This document shows, piece after piece, positions 1 through 7,511 of a stretch of 11,150 nucleotides of DNA; the stretch's first letter is position 1; every line of letters begins with the position of its first letter. The position numbers and the translations under genes are program-made. Source of the DNA: Opitutaceae bacterium. GTDB lineage: Bacteria; Verrucomicrobiota; Verrucomicrobiia; Opitutales; Opitutaceae. The stretch covers positions 1-11,150 of the forward strand of contig JAESUN010000144.1 of the NCBI GenBank assembly GCA_016763045.1, given 5' to 3'. The notes under the pieces were generated by a model. The model had not been told where the DNA came from. It saw only the letters and a list, made by a program, of their open reading frames with translations, and made no database searches.

Positions 1-82
1 ACCTCATAAAAATCTTCTCGAACTAATTTACTAATGTCTCCTTCGCCTTTAGGAAGACTCCTTTTCTGACACTTTATATAAT

Positions 83-3000
83 ATGAATTTCAACACCAGC
101 CTCAGCCTAGGCCCCAAAAGCAATAACTCATCATCCGAAAGAGAGCGACTCATCGAGTTTATCAATATCAAACTCGCCTCACGAGGATACCCCATCTACG
201 GAGATGAAAAAGACTACCCCTACTTGAGCCTGAACCATTCGCTTATTGCCGGGTACCAAGAAAAAAATAGACTTCTAAATAACTATCTCTGCCCAACCGA
301 TCAACGTATTCATGACTTTCTGACAGATTATCTATCCGAAGTCATCGAACCAGAAGAAACCCTACTCCCCCGTAATTCACTCATCCTTGAACGACATGGC
401 CTCGCCCGCCTTCTGTCCATCCCTCCTGACAAAGATTCCTTCACCTCTGATATCATCAGCTCCTATCGAACGAAACAAGGCGTCCTGCATAATCCAGCGA
501 ACGATAGACGGACAACCAAAGGAGTTTTCCATATTGTTGAAGGAGGATTTACCGTTCCAGCAGATAAAAAAGAAGTTCCTAAGGGCACCTTTGCAAAATT
601 ACTCCGCCATGCAATTAATCCTCCTAAGGAGCTACTGCGACTTCCCTTCACTTCCACACAAGAAAAAGAAGCACACCTTTTTGCATCCCTCCTTTTACGT
701 CCCACCGTCTGTCCGGAAGTTCCTGGATTTTTAGAGGAAAAATCATTGGAGATCCGTTTTTTTGCCCCCGGAAATCTCGTTAGCAATCTAGATTTTGTCG
801 AATCGATTTTTGGCAACGCAGGAGATCCATACCTGCCGGATCATAACGCTGCATTGGATATAGATCACTGGTCTGGTCAAACAGGCTGTGTTATACTCGC
901 CCCTCATCTCGTCCATCTAACCAAGAAAGAACTGGGACTCCCTCATATTGACGATGCGAATGCTCGTCAGAAAAAAGAGGGCATGTGCTGGGAAAATGAA
1001 AAGGAAATATATAACGATGGATCTGCTTTCAAAATAACCTGTAGAGACAAACGCGGAGTCATCGTAACCATCATCGCCGATAACTATTTTGGGTACTGCA
1101 AAAAAGAAGTTAAAACACAGATCAGCTATGCCTGTAATCTATATGGATTAAGCGAAGAGGAACACTCGGGAGGAGCCCTCGCATTTCCCGCCTATGACTT
1201 AGGAGAAAACTTCAGCCTCAGTCATTACTTTCCCCAGGTTAATCACACCTTTGCCAACGTTTCGGAAAGTTATGCCGAGCTAATGCACTTGCAACCGCAA
1301 GGCTTTGGCATCGATAAAACCTTCGCCAACATTATCTACCTCCCCGAAGGAGCCCAGATAAACCTAAAAGACCAGATCATTCATTGGCAGACCGAAGATA
1401 AACCACAGTCCCTCAAACTCCTTCCAGAAAAAACCTATGTGCTCCCCTCCGGGTACAAAGTTGAAATGGTTAAACCCTCAGAAGGCCGCCGCTGGCGACT
1501 CATCGGAACAACTGCTGAAGGAACCTTTTGCCATAAACCCTGTACCGTTTCCGGTGGTGGCAAATCAGAAATTTCAAAATCAATTTCTGATGCAATGATT
1601 CATGGACCCATCTTCATCGGGAATCTCAAGGAGGATTTTGATTTCGTCGAGGAAATCATCGCTCGAGATTATCGAACACGATTCAAGGATTCCACACCAG
1701 ATCAACCCGAAAGCCGGCCTCTACTTCATACCAATCGTTCCCTTGGCTCTGTCGTTAAATTACTGACTCCTAGCCCTGATTATAGTGATGAATACAATGA
1801 TTGGCTTCGCTCCATCCCAGGACCGATTAGGGATCTCGTCTTTCTGGTCAAGCGGCGGTTCAGCCCTAACTGGGGCAATAAATGGCGGCAGCGCTTCACG
1901 GTTGATGTCATTGATGGAATTGCTGGAAACGAACTCAAATATCGCAACCAAAAGATAATTACACACTACCTCAGAGTTGGCTTCGCAGAAGATGGTTCTT
2001 GGCGAACCTTCAGCCTGAGAAAAGACTTTTTCCCGGCCACAAAAATCCAAAGAGAAGATGACATCAGCGCATCCATCGTTGTCCCCGAAAAGGTTCTCAA
2101 AGGATTGAACCCAGATCTAAAACACCCGTCATGGAAATTTGTCACAAATTGTGAATACCGTCTTTTTCAAAGACCAGATGATGCGATCATCAAAGGCTAT
2201 GATATCCAAACCGAAAAAGATTTTGCGCGATCTGATAACTTCTTTTCTAACTATGAGCCTCTCACGCGCGAAACAGCCAAGGAAATAGTTGAAGATGTTA
2301 TCCACTTCGATCAGTTCACTGCTCCAATGCAAAAGGTCATCCGGGATTTCGCACAAGCAAAGGAACGTCCTGAGTATGTCGTTTCGTCGGCTCAACCTCG
2401 TCTAGTCAACGGCTCTCCCAGCAAAAACCCACGCTATCTCCAGGTGCGACCTGACCTGGAAGCCGAGAGGAATAATTATCTGGCACAACTCGGAACCAGA
2501 CTCTACCGGAGGATCCCACTTGGACAAAAAGTACCCTTCCCGGTAAACAGTGTCCTTCCAGGAAGACGCAATAATCCACCAGACCCAGAATTAGGAATCC
2601 GATCCCTAGCGGTTTACAACCCCATACATTACCAAGAGCTCCCCGAGCTTTTCATGGATTTCATTGCAAGTCTAACAGGGAAATCGCCTTCAACAACTGG
2701 AGCAGGCTCGGAAGGTGCTTTAACGAAAGGGCCCTTCAATGCACTCCCCCCAATCATCGACCTTAACAACGCACTGGTTTCCTACCTCATAACCGACACT
2801 CCCGTTTTTTCAACAGCAGCAGGTTACGTCGGTCCAAAATACAAGGTAGCGCATGATATCAGTCTTCTCATTCCCGAAATATGGTCCAGAATGTTCCATC
2901 ATGAAAAAACACCCGCTTATCTGATTGAGAATGGACATTTCGAAAAGTGCGAAGACTTCGAATACAAAGGCAAAACAGTTCTAGCCAGTCGTCTAGGCTA

Positions 3001-3544
3001 CCGGATAACGGATCGCTTTGTCAGAGCCTTCTTTGGACGTGTTTTCAGTAATCCTGCCACTGTTTTCACAAAAGACATGCTTCAGCCTGAACAACAGGAT
3101 ATGCCAGCATTTGTAGATGGGATCGACAATATCGTATCTACCCAAAAACAAGTAGCACAGCTCTACTTCGAAGACAAAACAATCGAAATGGCCTGCCCTC
3201 CGCTAAAAGCACTCTTACACATCATGGCCTACGGAGACTTTGAAGGAAAAGACCTTCAACACCCGGACATTAGGGTTCTATTTTCGAGAGAAGCGCTGGT
3301 AAAGAACGAGTGGTATCAAGAAAGACTCAATACCAAACAGGAGTTTGAGAGTAATCTCGCCCAACAAAAGATCCAAGATCTCAGACAATTTTTACAAAAG
3401 CCTGTCTATCAAGAAGAAGCAAATCGAATGAACTTGAGAGAGAAACTCAAAAAAGCCGAAAAACACCTGCCCTATCTGCAATCCAAAGAATATCTAGAGA
3501 GTCTCTATGGAACCATAGGCAAAGACCCAGCAACAAAAGCGTAA
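83..3544 (+). CDS. PPi-type phosphoenolpyruvate carboxykinase
   Basis: Recognised as the diphosphate-type PEP carboxykinase (EC 4.1.1.38), a cytoplasmic enzyme that interconverts PEP + CO2 + Pi with oxaloacetate + PPi. Its length of 1153 residues matches this family (about 1100-1200) and is roughly twice that of ATP- or GTP-dependent PEPCK. Visible motifs are a glycine-rich P-loop-like TVSGGGKSEISKS at about residues 488-500, the segment TGKSPSTTGAGSEGALTKGP at about 868-887, and TAAGYVGPKYKVAHD at 911-925, all of which I associate with this family from memory. The C-terminal 80 residues are charged and probably helical. There is no signal peptide or membrane segment. An in-frame stop at 50-52 precludes a much earlier start. 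The ATG at 83 has no Shine-Dalgarno and directly follows a TATATAAT stretch. The next gene on the same strand is a phosphate cotransporter. The family call rests on recall, not a search. The direction of the reaction in this host cannot be read from the sequence. Confidence 0.85.
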   Translation: MNFNTSLSLGPKSNNSSSERERLIEFINIKLASRGYPIYGDEKDYPYLSLNHSLIAGYQEKNRLLNNYLCPTDQRIHDFLTDYLSEVIEPEETLLPRNSLILERHGLARLLSIPPDKDSFTSDIISSYRTKQGVLHNPANDRRTTKGVFHIVEGGFTVPADKKEVPKGTFAKLLRHAINPPKELLRLPFTSTQEKEAHLFASLLLRPTVCPEVPGFLEEKSLEIRFFAPGNLVSNLDFVESIFGNAGDPYLPDHNAALDIDHWSGQTGCVILAPHLVHLTKKELGLPHIDDANARQKKEGMCWENEKEIYNDGSAFKITCRDKRGVIVTIIADNYFGYCKKEVKTQISYACNLYGLSEEEHSGGALAFPAYDLGENFSLSHYFPQVNHTFANVSESYAELMHLQPQGFGIDKTFANIIYLPEGAQINLKDQIIHWQTEDKPQSLKLLPEKTYVLPSGYKVEMVKPSEGRRWRLIGTTAEGTFCHKPCTVSGGGKSEISKSISDAMIHGPIFIGNLKEDFDFVEEIIARDYRTRFKDSTPDQPESRPLLHTNRSLGSVVKLLTPSPDYSDEYNDWLRSIPGPIRDLVFLVKRRFSPNWGNKWRQRFTVDVIDGIAGNELKYRNQKIITHYLRVGFAEDGSWRTFSLRKDFFPATKIQREDDISASIVVPEKVLKGLNPDLKHPSWKFVTNCEYRLFQRPDDAIIKGYDIQTEKDFARSDNFFSNYEPLTRETAKEIVEDVIHFDQFTAPMQKVIRDFAQAKERPEYVVSSAQPRLVNGSPSKNPRYLQVRPDLEAERNNYLAQLGTRLYRRIPLGQKVPFPVNSVLPGRRNNPPDPELGIRSLAVYNPIHYQELPELFMDFIASLTGKSPSTTGAGSEGALTKGPFNALPPIIDLNNALVSYLITDTPVFSTAAGYVGPKYKVAHDISLLIPEIWSRMFHHEKTPAYLIENGHFEKCEDFEYKGKTVLASRLGYRITDRFVRAFFGRVFSNPATVFTKDMLQPEQQDMPAFVDGIDNIVSTQKQVAQLYFEDKTIEMACPPLKALLHIMAYGDFEGKDLQHPDIRVLFSREALVKNEWYQERLNTKQEFESNLAQQKIQDLRQFLQKPVYQEEANRMNLREKLKKAEKHLPYLQSKEYLESLYGTIGKDPATKA

Positions 3545-3576
3545 GACAAAAACTTGGTAGGATCTGAGCCATTATG

Positions 3577-3606
3577 AGAATCTTATTCCGATTCTGTTAG
3601 TTTTTT
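3577..3606 (+). terminator. Possible terminator after the PPi-PEPCK gene
   Basis: The stem AGAATC (3577-3582) pairs perfectly with GATTCT (3590-3595) around a 7-base loop, and a run of six Ts follows at 3601-3606 after GTTAG. The stem is AT-rich and the T run is five bases away, so it is weak as an intrinsic terminator. An alternative pairing uses TCTGTTA with TAACGGA across the T run. If it works, PPi-PEPCK and the phosphate cotransporter are separate transcripts. The rest of the 182-base gap holds nothing I can identify. Confidence 0.3.
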
Positions 3607-3726
3607 AACGGATTTGGTCGGAATTCTATTGCCCATGATTCCACATCACCTATTTCCTCTCATTTTCTCTTAACACGAAAAGCTCGACCACTTACTAATC
3701 CTCTTCCTACAAACTCACCTTTACGT

Positions 3727-5388
3727 ATGAACACGGTTTCTTCTTTGTTGGTAATTCTTGGCAGCCTAGGCGTTTTCCTTTTTGGAATGAAAGTGATGAG
3801 CGAGGCTATCCAAAAAGTAGCTGGCCATCGCCTCCGCGCATTGATGCGCACCATGACTCAAAACCGTTTCCTAGGGGCATTTACAGGATTCTTAGTCACT
3901 CTTTTGATTCAATCTTCCTCTGCCACAACCGTCATGGTTGTGAGCTTCGTGAATGCTCAGCTACTCACTCTCGTCGAATCTATCGGTGTTATCATGGGAG
4001 CAAACCTGGGAACAACTGGTACCTTCTGGCTTGTTTCCACCTTAGGATTTAAGTTCAGTCTCTCAAAAATCGCTCTCCCTATTATCGGAATTGGGTTACC
4101 GATGATTTTTGTCAAAAAGGCACAAATCCGCGATTTTGGAGAATTCCTCATCGGATTTGGAATACTTTTCCTAGGACTGAGCTTTCTTAAAGATGCTGTT
4201 CCGGATATTAAGAGCCATCCAGAAGTGCTCTCTTTTATCCAGTATTATACGGATCATGGGATTTTCTCTGTTCTTTTCTTTTTTGTGATCGGGATAATCC
4301 TTACCATCATTGTCCAATCTTCCTCAGTCGCTGGAGCTATCACTATCACCATGGCATACAAAGGATGGATCGATTTCCCCAGCGCTGCCGCCATCATTCT
4401 CGGAGAAAACGTTGGGACAACTATCACCGTAAACCTGGCCGCCATTGGGACAAGCACAACAGCCGTCCGTTCAGCACGCGCCCACTTTGTCTTCAATATT
4501 ATAGGAGTCCTCTGGATGCTGGTCATTTTCACTCCATTTATCAATATGGTGGAAGCGCTGATACCAGGAAAAGACGCAGAAGGTATCCCCATGCGCATGG
4601 CTCTATTTCATACTCTTTTTAACTTTTTAAACATCGCTCTTCTCATCGGGTTTGTTCCTCAAATCGCCAAATTTGTTGAACGCGTTGTTAAAGATAAATC
4701 CACGGATGACGAAGGGCCGGAAAAATTCGCCTATATTGCCAGTCCTCTACCCCACACAGGTGAGCTGAATCTGGCGGAAGCGGAGAATGAAATCCTGCGC
4801 ATGGCTGATCTCACCAAAACCATGTCCAAAGGATTTACCGAACTCTTCGAAAACCCCGAAAGTAAAACAAAAAAGGAAATCGAAGAGCTCAAAAAGATGG
4901 AAGAGCTCAGCGATCAACGTGCTCTGGAAATAACCACTTATTTACTCAGATGTTCCGCGGAGCAACTAAGTGAATCCAGCCTGACAAAAGTAACAGGCCT
5001 TCTGCGCATCGTTTCGGAATTTGAAGATATCTGTGACTGTAGCTATCGTCTTATCCTTTCTGCCGAAAGAAACCATCGAAAACAATACGTGATCCCCGAA
5101 AAGGCCCGTCATGAAGTTTATCGATTTTCAAAAACGACTCTCGAATTCATGGATTTCTACCGAGACAGCCTAACTCGAGAGGTTACGTCCAAAGACATGA
5201 AACGGGCCAATGAACTAGAAGATGAGATCGATTCTTTCCGTAAAGCCCTGCGAAAGGAATCTGTCAGTCGGATCCAAAGCGGTGGACAGGTAAAGGGCGA
5301 AATTCTCTATATCGATGTCTTAAATAACATCGAAAAAATTGGAAATCATTCGCGCAATATTCTCCAAGCATTACGTCAAGAAGCCTAA
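3727..5388 (+). CDS. Na+/phosphate cotransporter with PhoU-like C-terminal domain
   Basis: Inner-membrane sodium:inorganic phosphate symporter of the Na/Pi cotransporter II family (NptA/YjbB type). The N-terminal ~310 residues are hydrophobic and contain the family's inverted duplication: QSSSATT (62-68) and GANLGTTG (91-98) in the first half, QSSSVAG (197-203) and GENVGTT (226-232) in the second. These QSSS and G-N-GTT signatures form the substrate region in this family. Residues about 350-550 are charged and helical and resemble PhoU, ending in the typical YIDVLNNIEKIGNHSRNI segment. The length of 553 fits the bacterial PhoU-fused form. The ATG at 3727 lacks a clear Shine-Dalgarno, but the hydrophobic N terminus begins directly after it. 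YjbB-type members can export as well as import phosphate, so the direction is open. Confidence 0.93.
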   Translation: MNTVSSLLVILGSLGVFLFGMKVMSEAIQKVAGHRLRALMRTMTQNRFLGAFTGFLVTLLIQSSSATTVMVVSFVNAQLLTLVESIGVIMGANLGTTGTFWLVSTLGFKFSLSKIALPIIGIGLPMIFVKKAQIRDFGEFLIGFGILFLGLSFLKDAVPDIKSHPEVLSFIQYYTDHGIFSVLFFFVIGIILTIIVQSSSVAGAITITMAYKGWIDFPSAAAIILGENVGTTITVNLAAIGTSTTAVRSARAHFVFNIIGVLWMLVIFTPFINMVEALIPGKDAEGIPMRMALFHTLFNFLNIALLIGFVPQIAKFVERVVKDKSTDDEGPEKFAYIASPLPHTGELNLAEAENEILRMADLTKTMSKGFTELFENPESKTKKEIEELKKMEELSDQRALEITTYLLRCSAEQLSESSLTKVTGLLRIVSEFEDICDCSYRLILSAERNHRKQYVIPEKARHEVYRFSKTTLEFMDFYRDSLTREVTSKDMKRANELEDEIDSFRKALRKESVSRIQSGGQVKGEILYIDVLNNIEKIGNHSRNILQALRQEA

Positions 5389-5405
5389 GAAAACTTTTCT
5401 TTTTT
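5389..5405 (+). terminator. Weak terminator-like element after the Na/Pi gene
   Basis: Right after the cotransporter stop codon, AGAAA and TTTCT can pair around a 3-base loop and run into TTTTTT. The stem is short and all but AT-only, so this is a weak candidate. It lies between convergent genes, where a terminator would be expected. Confidence 0.25.
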
Positions 5406-5413
5406 CATCTCAT

Positions 5414-5436
5414 GGATCTAATCTTTCCCTAGATCC
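5414..5436. repeat. Inverted repeat at the convergent 3' ends
   Basis: GGATCTA (5414-5420) and TAGATCC (5430-5436) are perfect 7-base inverted copies with a 9-base loop. The left arm includes the TAG stop codon (5418-5420) of the minus-strand gene. No T run follows on either strand, so it may be a transcript-end stabilising hairpin or chance rather than a classical terminator. Confidence 0.4.
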
Positions 5437-6122
5437 AAAGTTGAGATAAGATCGTCAAAAGGTAGACCTTCTCCCCGAAGAGCTTCGAAACCTTCCAGAA
5501 AAGCTTGAGGTGAAGACTTCGAAGGCAACACGATATCCAACGAATGCGTCGTACACTGGATGTGCCCTAAGAAACCTTCAAGAGAAACAGAGCACTCTAG
5601 ACAATCGGAAGGATACGCAACCTTGATACCTGGCCGAGGGAAAGCCTCAATAGCATCTATCACGTCCTCAACCTTAACAGTCTGTGTTAAAGCAAAAGTA
5701 AACCGATCGAATAACCCGGCACAGATCTCATTGAAGACATCTTTCGTCAAAATATCCACACAACTCAATCCCGATAACGTTGTAAAAATCTGATAAATTG
5801 AAGGGGCCTCTCTTTCTAAATCATACATAATTTCTAGAGAAAACTCCTTTCCATGCAACAAAGCAAAAGGCGGCTCCACCGTAAGAGTTAAATCACGCCT
5901 TTTGTAACCAAGTCCTGTTCGCAATCGCTGATAAAGAGCCTCTCCCTCTTGGGATAACTCTGATTCACATATTTTGGCTAGAAACCGATTGGTGGTCTCA
6001 TTCGCGATATCAGGGACAGTATGTATCCCTTTTTTGAATCCAGATAGAGTTCTCACTTGCCCATGACGGGCTCCCTTAAAGGAGACCGAAGCGAAAACAT
6101 CAGTGAGGTTTTCCTGAGTCAT
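5418..6122 (-). CDS. Conserved-looking hypothetical protein, 234 aa
   Basis: I do not recognise this protein. It is soluble-looking, with no signal peptide or membrane helix, and has mixed alpha/beta character and six cysteines spread through the chain, two of them in a DCLECS segment. The N-terminal third is basic (KGARHGQVRTLSGFKK) and the rest is acidic. It is the last gene of the minus-strand cluster, 35 bases after the nucleoside phosphorylase, so it is probably co-transcribed with it; a role in nucleoside metabolism is not shown. The ATG at 6122 opens the frame, but the only strong Shine-Dalgarno upstream (GGGAGG) is about 16 bases away and lies in a hairpin. That SD is better spaced for an out-of-frame ATG at 6129. 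The convergent neighbour ends 29 bases away. Confidence 0.8.
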   Translation of the reverse strand: MTQENLTDVFASVSFKGARHGQVRTLSGFKKGIHTVPDIANETTNRFLAKICESELSQEGEALYQRLRTGLGYKRRDLTLTVEPPFALLHGKEFSLEIMYDLEREAPSIYQIFTTLSGLSCVDILTKDVFNEICAGLFDRFTFALTQTVKVEDVIDAIEAFPRPGIKVAYPSDCLECSVSLEGFLGHIQCTTHSLDIVLPSKSSPQAFLEGFEALRGEGLPFDDLISTLDLGKD

Positions 6123-6136
6123 CTCTCATTTAAAGA

Positions 6137-6154
6137 ACCTCCCATCTCGGAGGT
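6137..6154 (-). promoter_or_regulatory. GC-rich hairpin enclosing the Shine-Dalgarno of the last gene
   Basis: On the transcribed minus strand ACCTCC pairs perfectly with GGAGGT around the loop GAGATG, in the 35-base gap between the phosphorylase stop and the next start. The 3' arm is the best Shine-Dalgarno in the gap, so folding would hide it. Ribosomes finishing the phosphorylase could open it, giving translational coupling. There is no T run, so an intrinsic terminator is unlikely. The structure is seen; the function is inferred. Confidence 0.45.
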
Positions 6155-6157
6155 CAA

Positions 6158-7480
6158 TCAATCAAAGCTTTCACCTATTACCACCCCATGAATCAATGGA
6201 AGAAGAGCCTTTCTTTCCTCCCCGATGACAAAAGCAGACTGAATTTCCTCAGATACCACTGCCAAGAAACACCCGTCGTTTCCATGCAGTCGACAGATAA
6301 CCTCCCCCTCCTCTATTTTGCTTCCTACCTTCACCAAATCACTTACTCCCACGGCCGGATCGATGGACTCTTCTATCGAAGAGCGCCCTGCACCAAGTTT
6401 GAGAGAAATAATCCCTACTTCCAGCGCATTGACCTCATTCACGTAACCACTTTGAACGGCCCGCACCTCCACGATGTGTTCAGCAAGAGGAAAACGGCTG
6501 TAATCATCTATAACTCCCTCATCTCCTCCCTGTTCCTTTATAATTTCTCTAAACTTATCCAACGCAGCTCCTGAAGAAATCTTCTCCTGCAAGAAGGGAA
6601 AGGCTTCATTCAAATTATTAACAACCCCAGCACAGATCATCATATGAGCAGTTAACGTCATCGTTACCTCCATCACATCCGCAGGGCCTCTCCCCTGTAA
6701 ACATTCAATGACCTCGATCACTTCCAACGCATTCCCCACAGAGCAGCCAAGCGGTTGATCCATAGCAGTAAGAATGGCCCGCGTCGGCTTTCCCATTTTA
6801 CGCCCAATCGCCACCATCGCCTCCGCCAATGCGATAGCATCATCCTTTTGTTTCATAAAAGCCCCTTTCCCAAACTTCACATCTAGAACCAGTGAATCAA
6901 TCCCTTCAGCCAGTTTTTTACTCATGATGCTTGCACAAATAAGAGGGAGAGACTCCACCGTCGCAGTGACATCTCGTAAGGCATACAGCTTCTTGTCCGC
7001 CGGAACGAAGTCCTCTGTCTGCCCGACCATCGCAACACCTAAAGACTCCAACTGTCGTCGATAAGACCTAATTGTCAGATCAGTTCGAAATCCGGGTATC
7101 GATTCCAGCTTATCCAATGTTCCTCCCGTATGCCCCAAACCTCGTCCACTGATCATCGGAACGCATAAGCCCACCGAAGCTGCTAGTGGAGCTAAAATCA
7201 GCGACACCTTATCTCCCACGCCTCCCGTTGAATGTTTATCGACCTTAGGCAAAGAGATTTCATCCAAAGAAATAACCTCCCCCGAATGCATCATCTCTTC
7301 AGTCAAAAAAGCAGTTTCTTCTGCATCCATTCCCTTGAGAAAAATAGCCATTAATAAGGCAGCGCTCTGGTAATCCAGGAAATCACCTGAAACAACCCCC
7401 TCTATCCAAAACCGAATCTCCTCATGAGATAAAGCCCTCCCATCACGTTTTTGAGCAATGATTTCTTCGGGTAAGGACAC
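6158..7480 (-). CDS. deoA: Pyrimidine-nucleoside (thymidine) phosphorylase
   Basis: Cytoplasmic nucleoside phosphorylase that splits thymidine, and in the broader family uridine, with phosphate to give the free base and (deoxy)ribose-1-phosphate for pyrimidine salvage. The phosphate-binding signature KVDKHSTGGVGDK is followed by SGRGLGHTGGTLDKLESIPG. Counting from the GTG at 7480, H83, R169, S184 and K188 lie at the positions of H85, R171, S186 and K190 of E. coli DeoA with identical spacing. This start gives 440 residues, the normal family length, and begins next to the conserved EIIAQKRDG segment. The first ATG in the frame (7582) would add 34 atypical residues and overlap the upstream permease by 71 bases. 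An ATT at 7489, 7 bases after AAAAGG, is a further candidate start. DeoA and Pdp subfamilies are not separated here. The gene follows the permease by 31 bases. Confidence 0.93.
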   Translation of the reverse strand: MSLPEEIIAQKRDGRALSHEEIRFWIEGVVSGDFLDYQSAALLMAIFLKGMDAEETAFLTEEMMHSGEVISLDEISLPKVDKHSTGGVGDKVSLILAPLAASVGLCVPMISGRGLGHTGGTLDKLESIPGFRTDLTIRSYRRQLESLGVAMVGQTEDFVPADKKLYALRDVTATVESLPLICASIMSKKLAEGIDSLVLDVKFGKGAFMKQKDDAIALAEAMVAIGRKMGKPTRAILTAMDQPLGCSVGNALEVIEVIECLQGRGPADVMEVTMTLTAHMMICAGVVNNLNEAFPFLQEKISSGAALDKFREIIKEQGGDEGVIDDYSRFPLAEHIVEVRAVQSGYVNEVNALEVGIISLKLGAGRSSIEESIDPAVGVSDLVKVGSKIEEGEVICRLHGNDGCFLAVVSEEIQSAFVIGEERKALLPLIHGVVIGESFD

Positions 7481-7511
7481 TCTGCTAATTTGCTTACCTT
7501 TTCTTAGAAAA

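Noticed and set aside
75..82. TATATAAT resembling a -10 promoter box
   Set aside because: It abuts the ATG at 83, so a transcript from it would start inside the coding region, and no convincing -35 box is seen at the right distance. No other start for the PPi-PEPCK gene is available.
6188..6574. Plus-strand open frame opposite the phosphorylase
   Set aside because: It is antisense to a well-conserved enzyme gene, with no recognisable product; the same holds for other open stretches opposite the permease and PPi-PEPCK genes.
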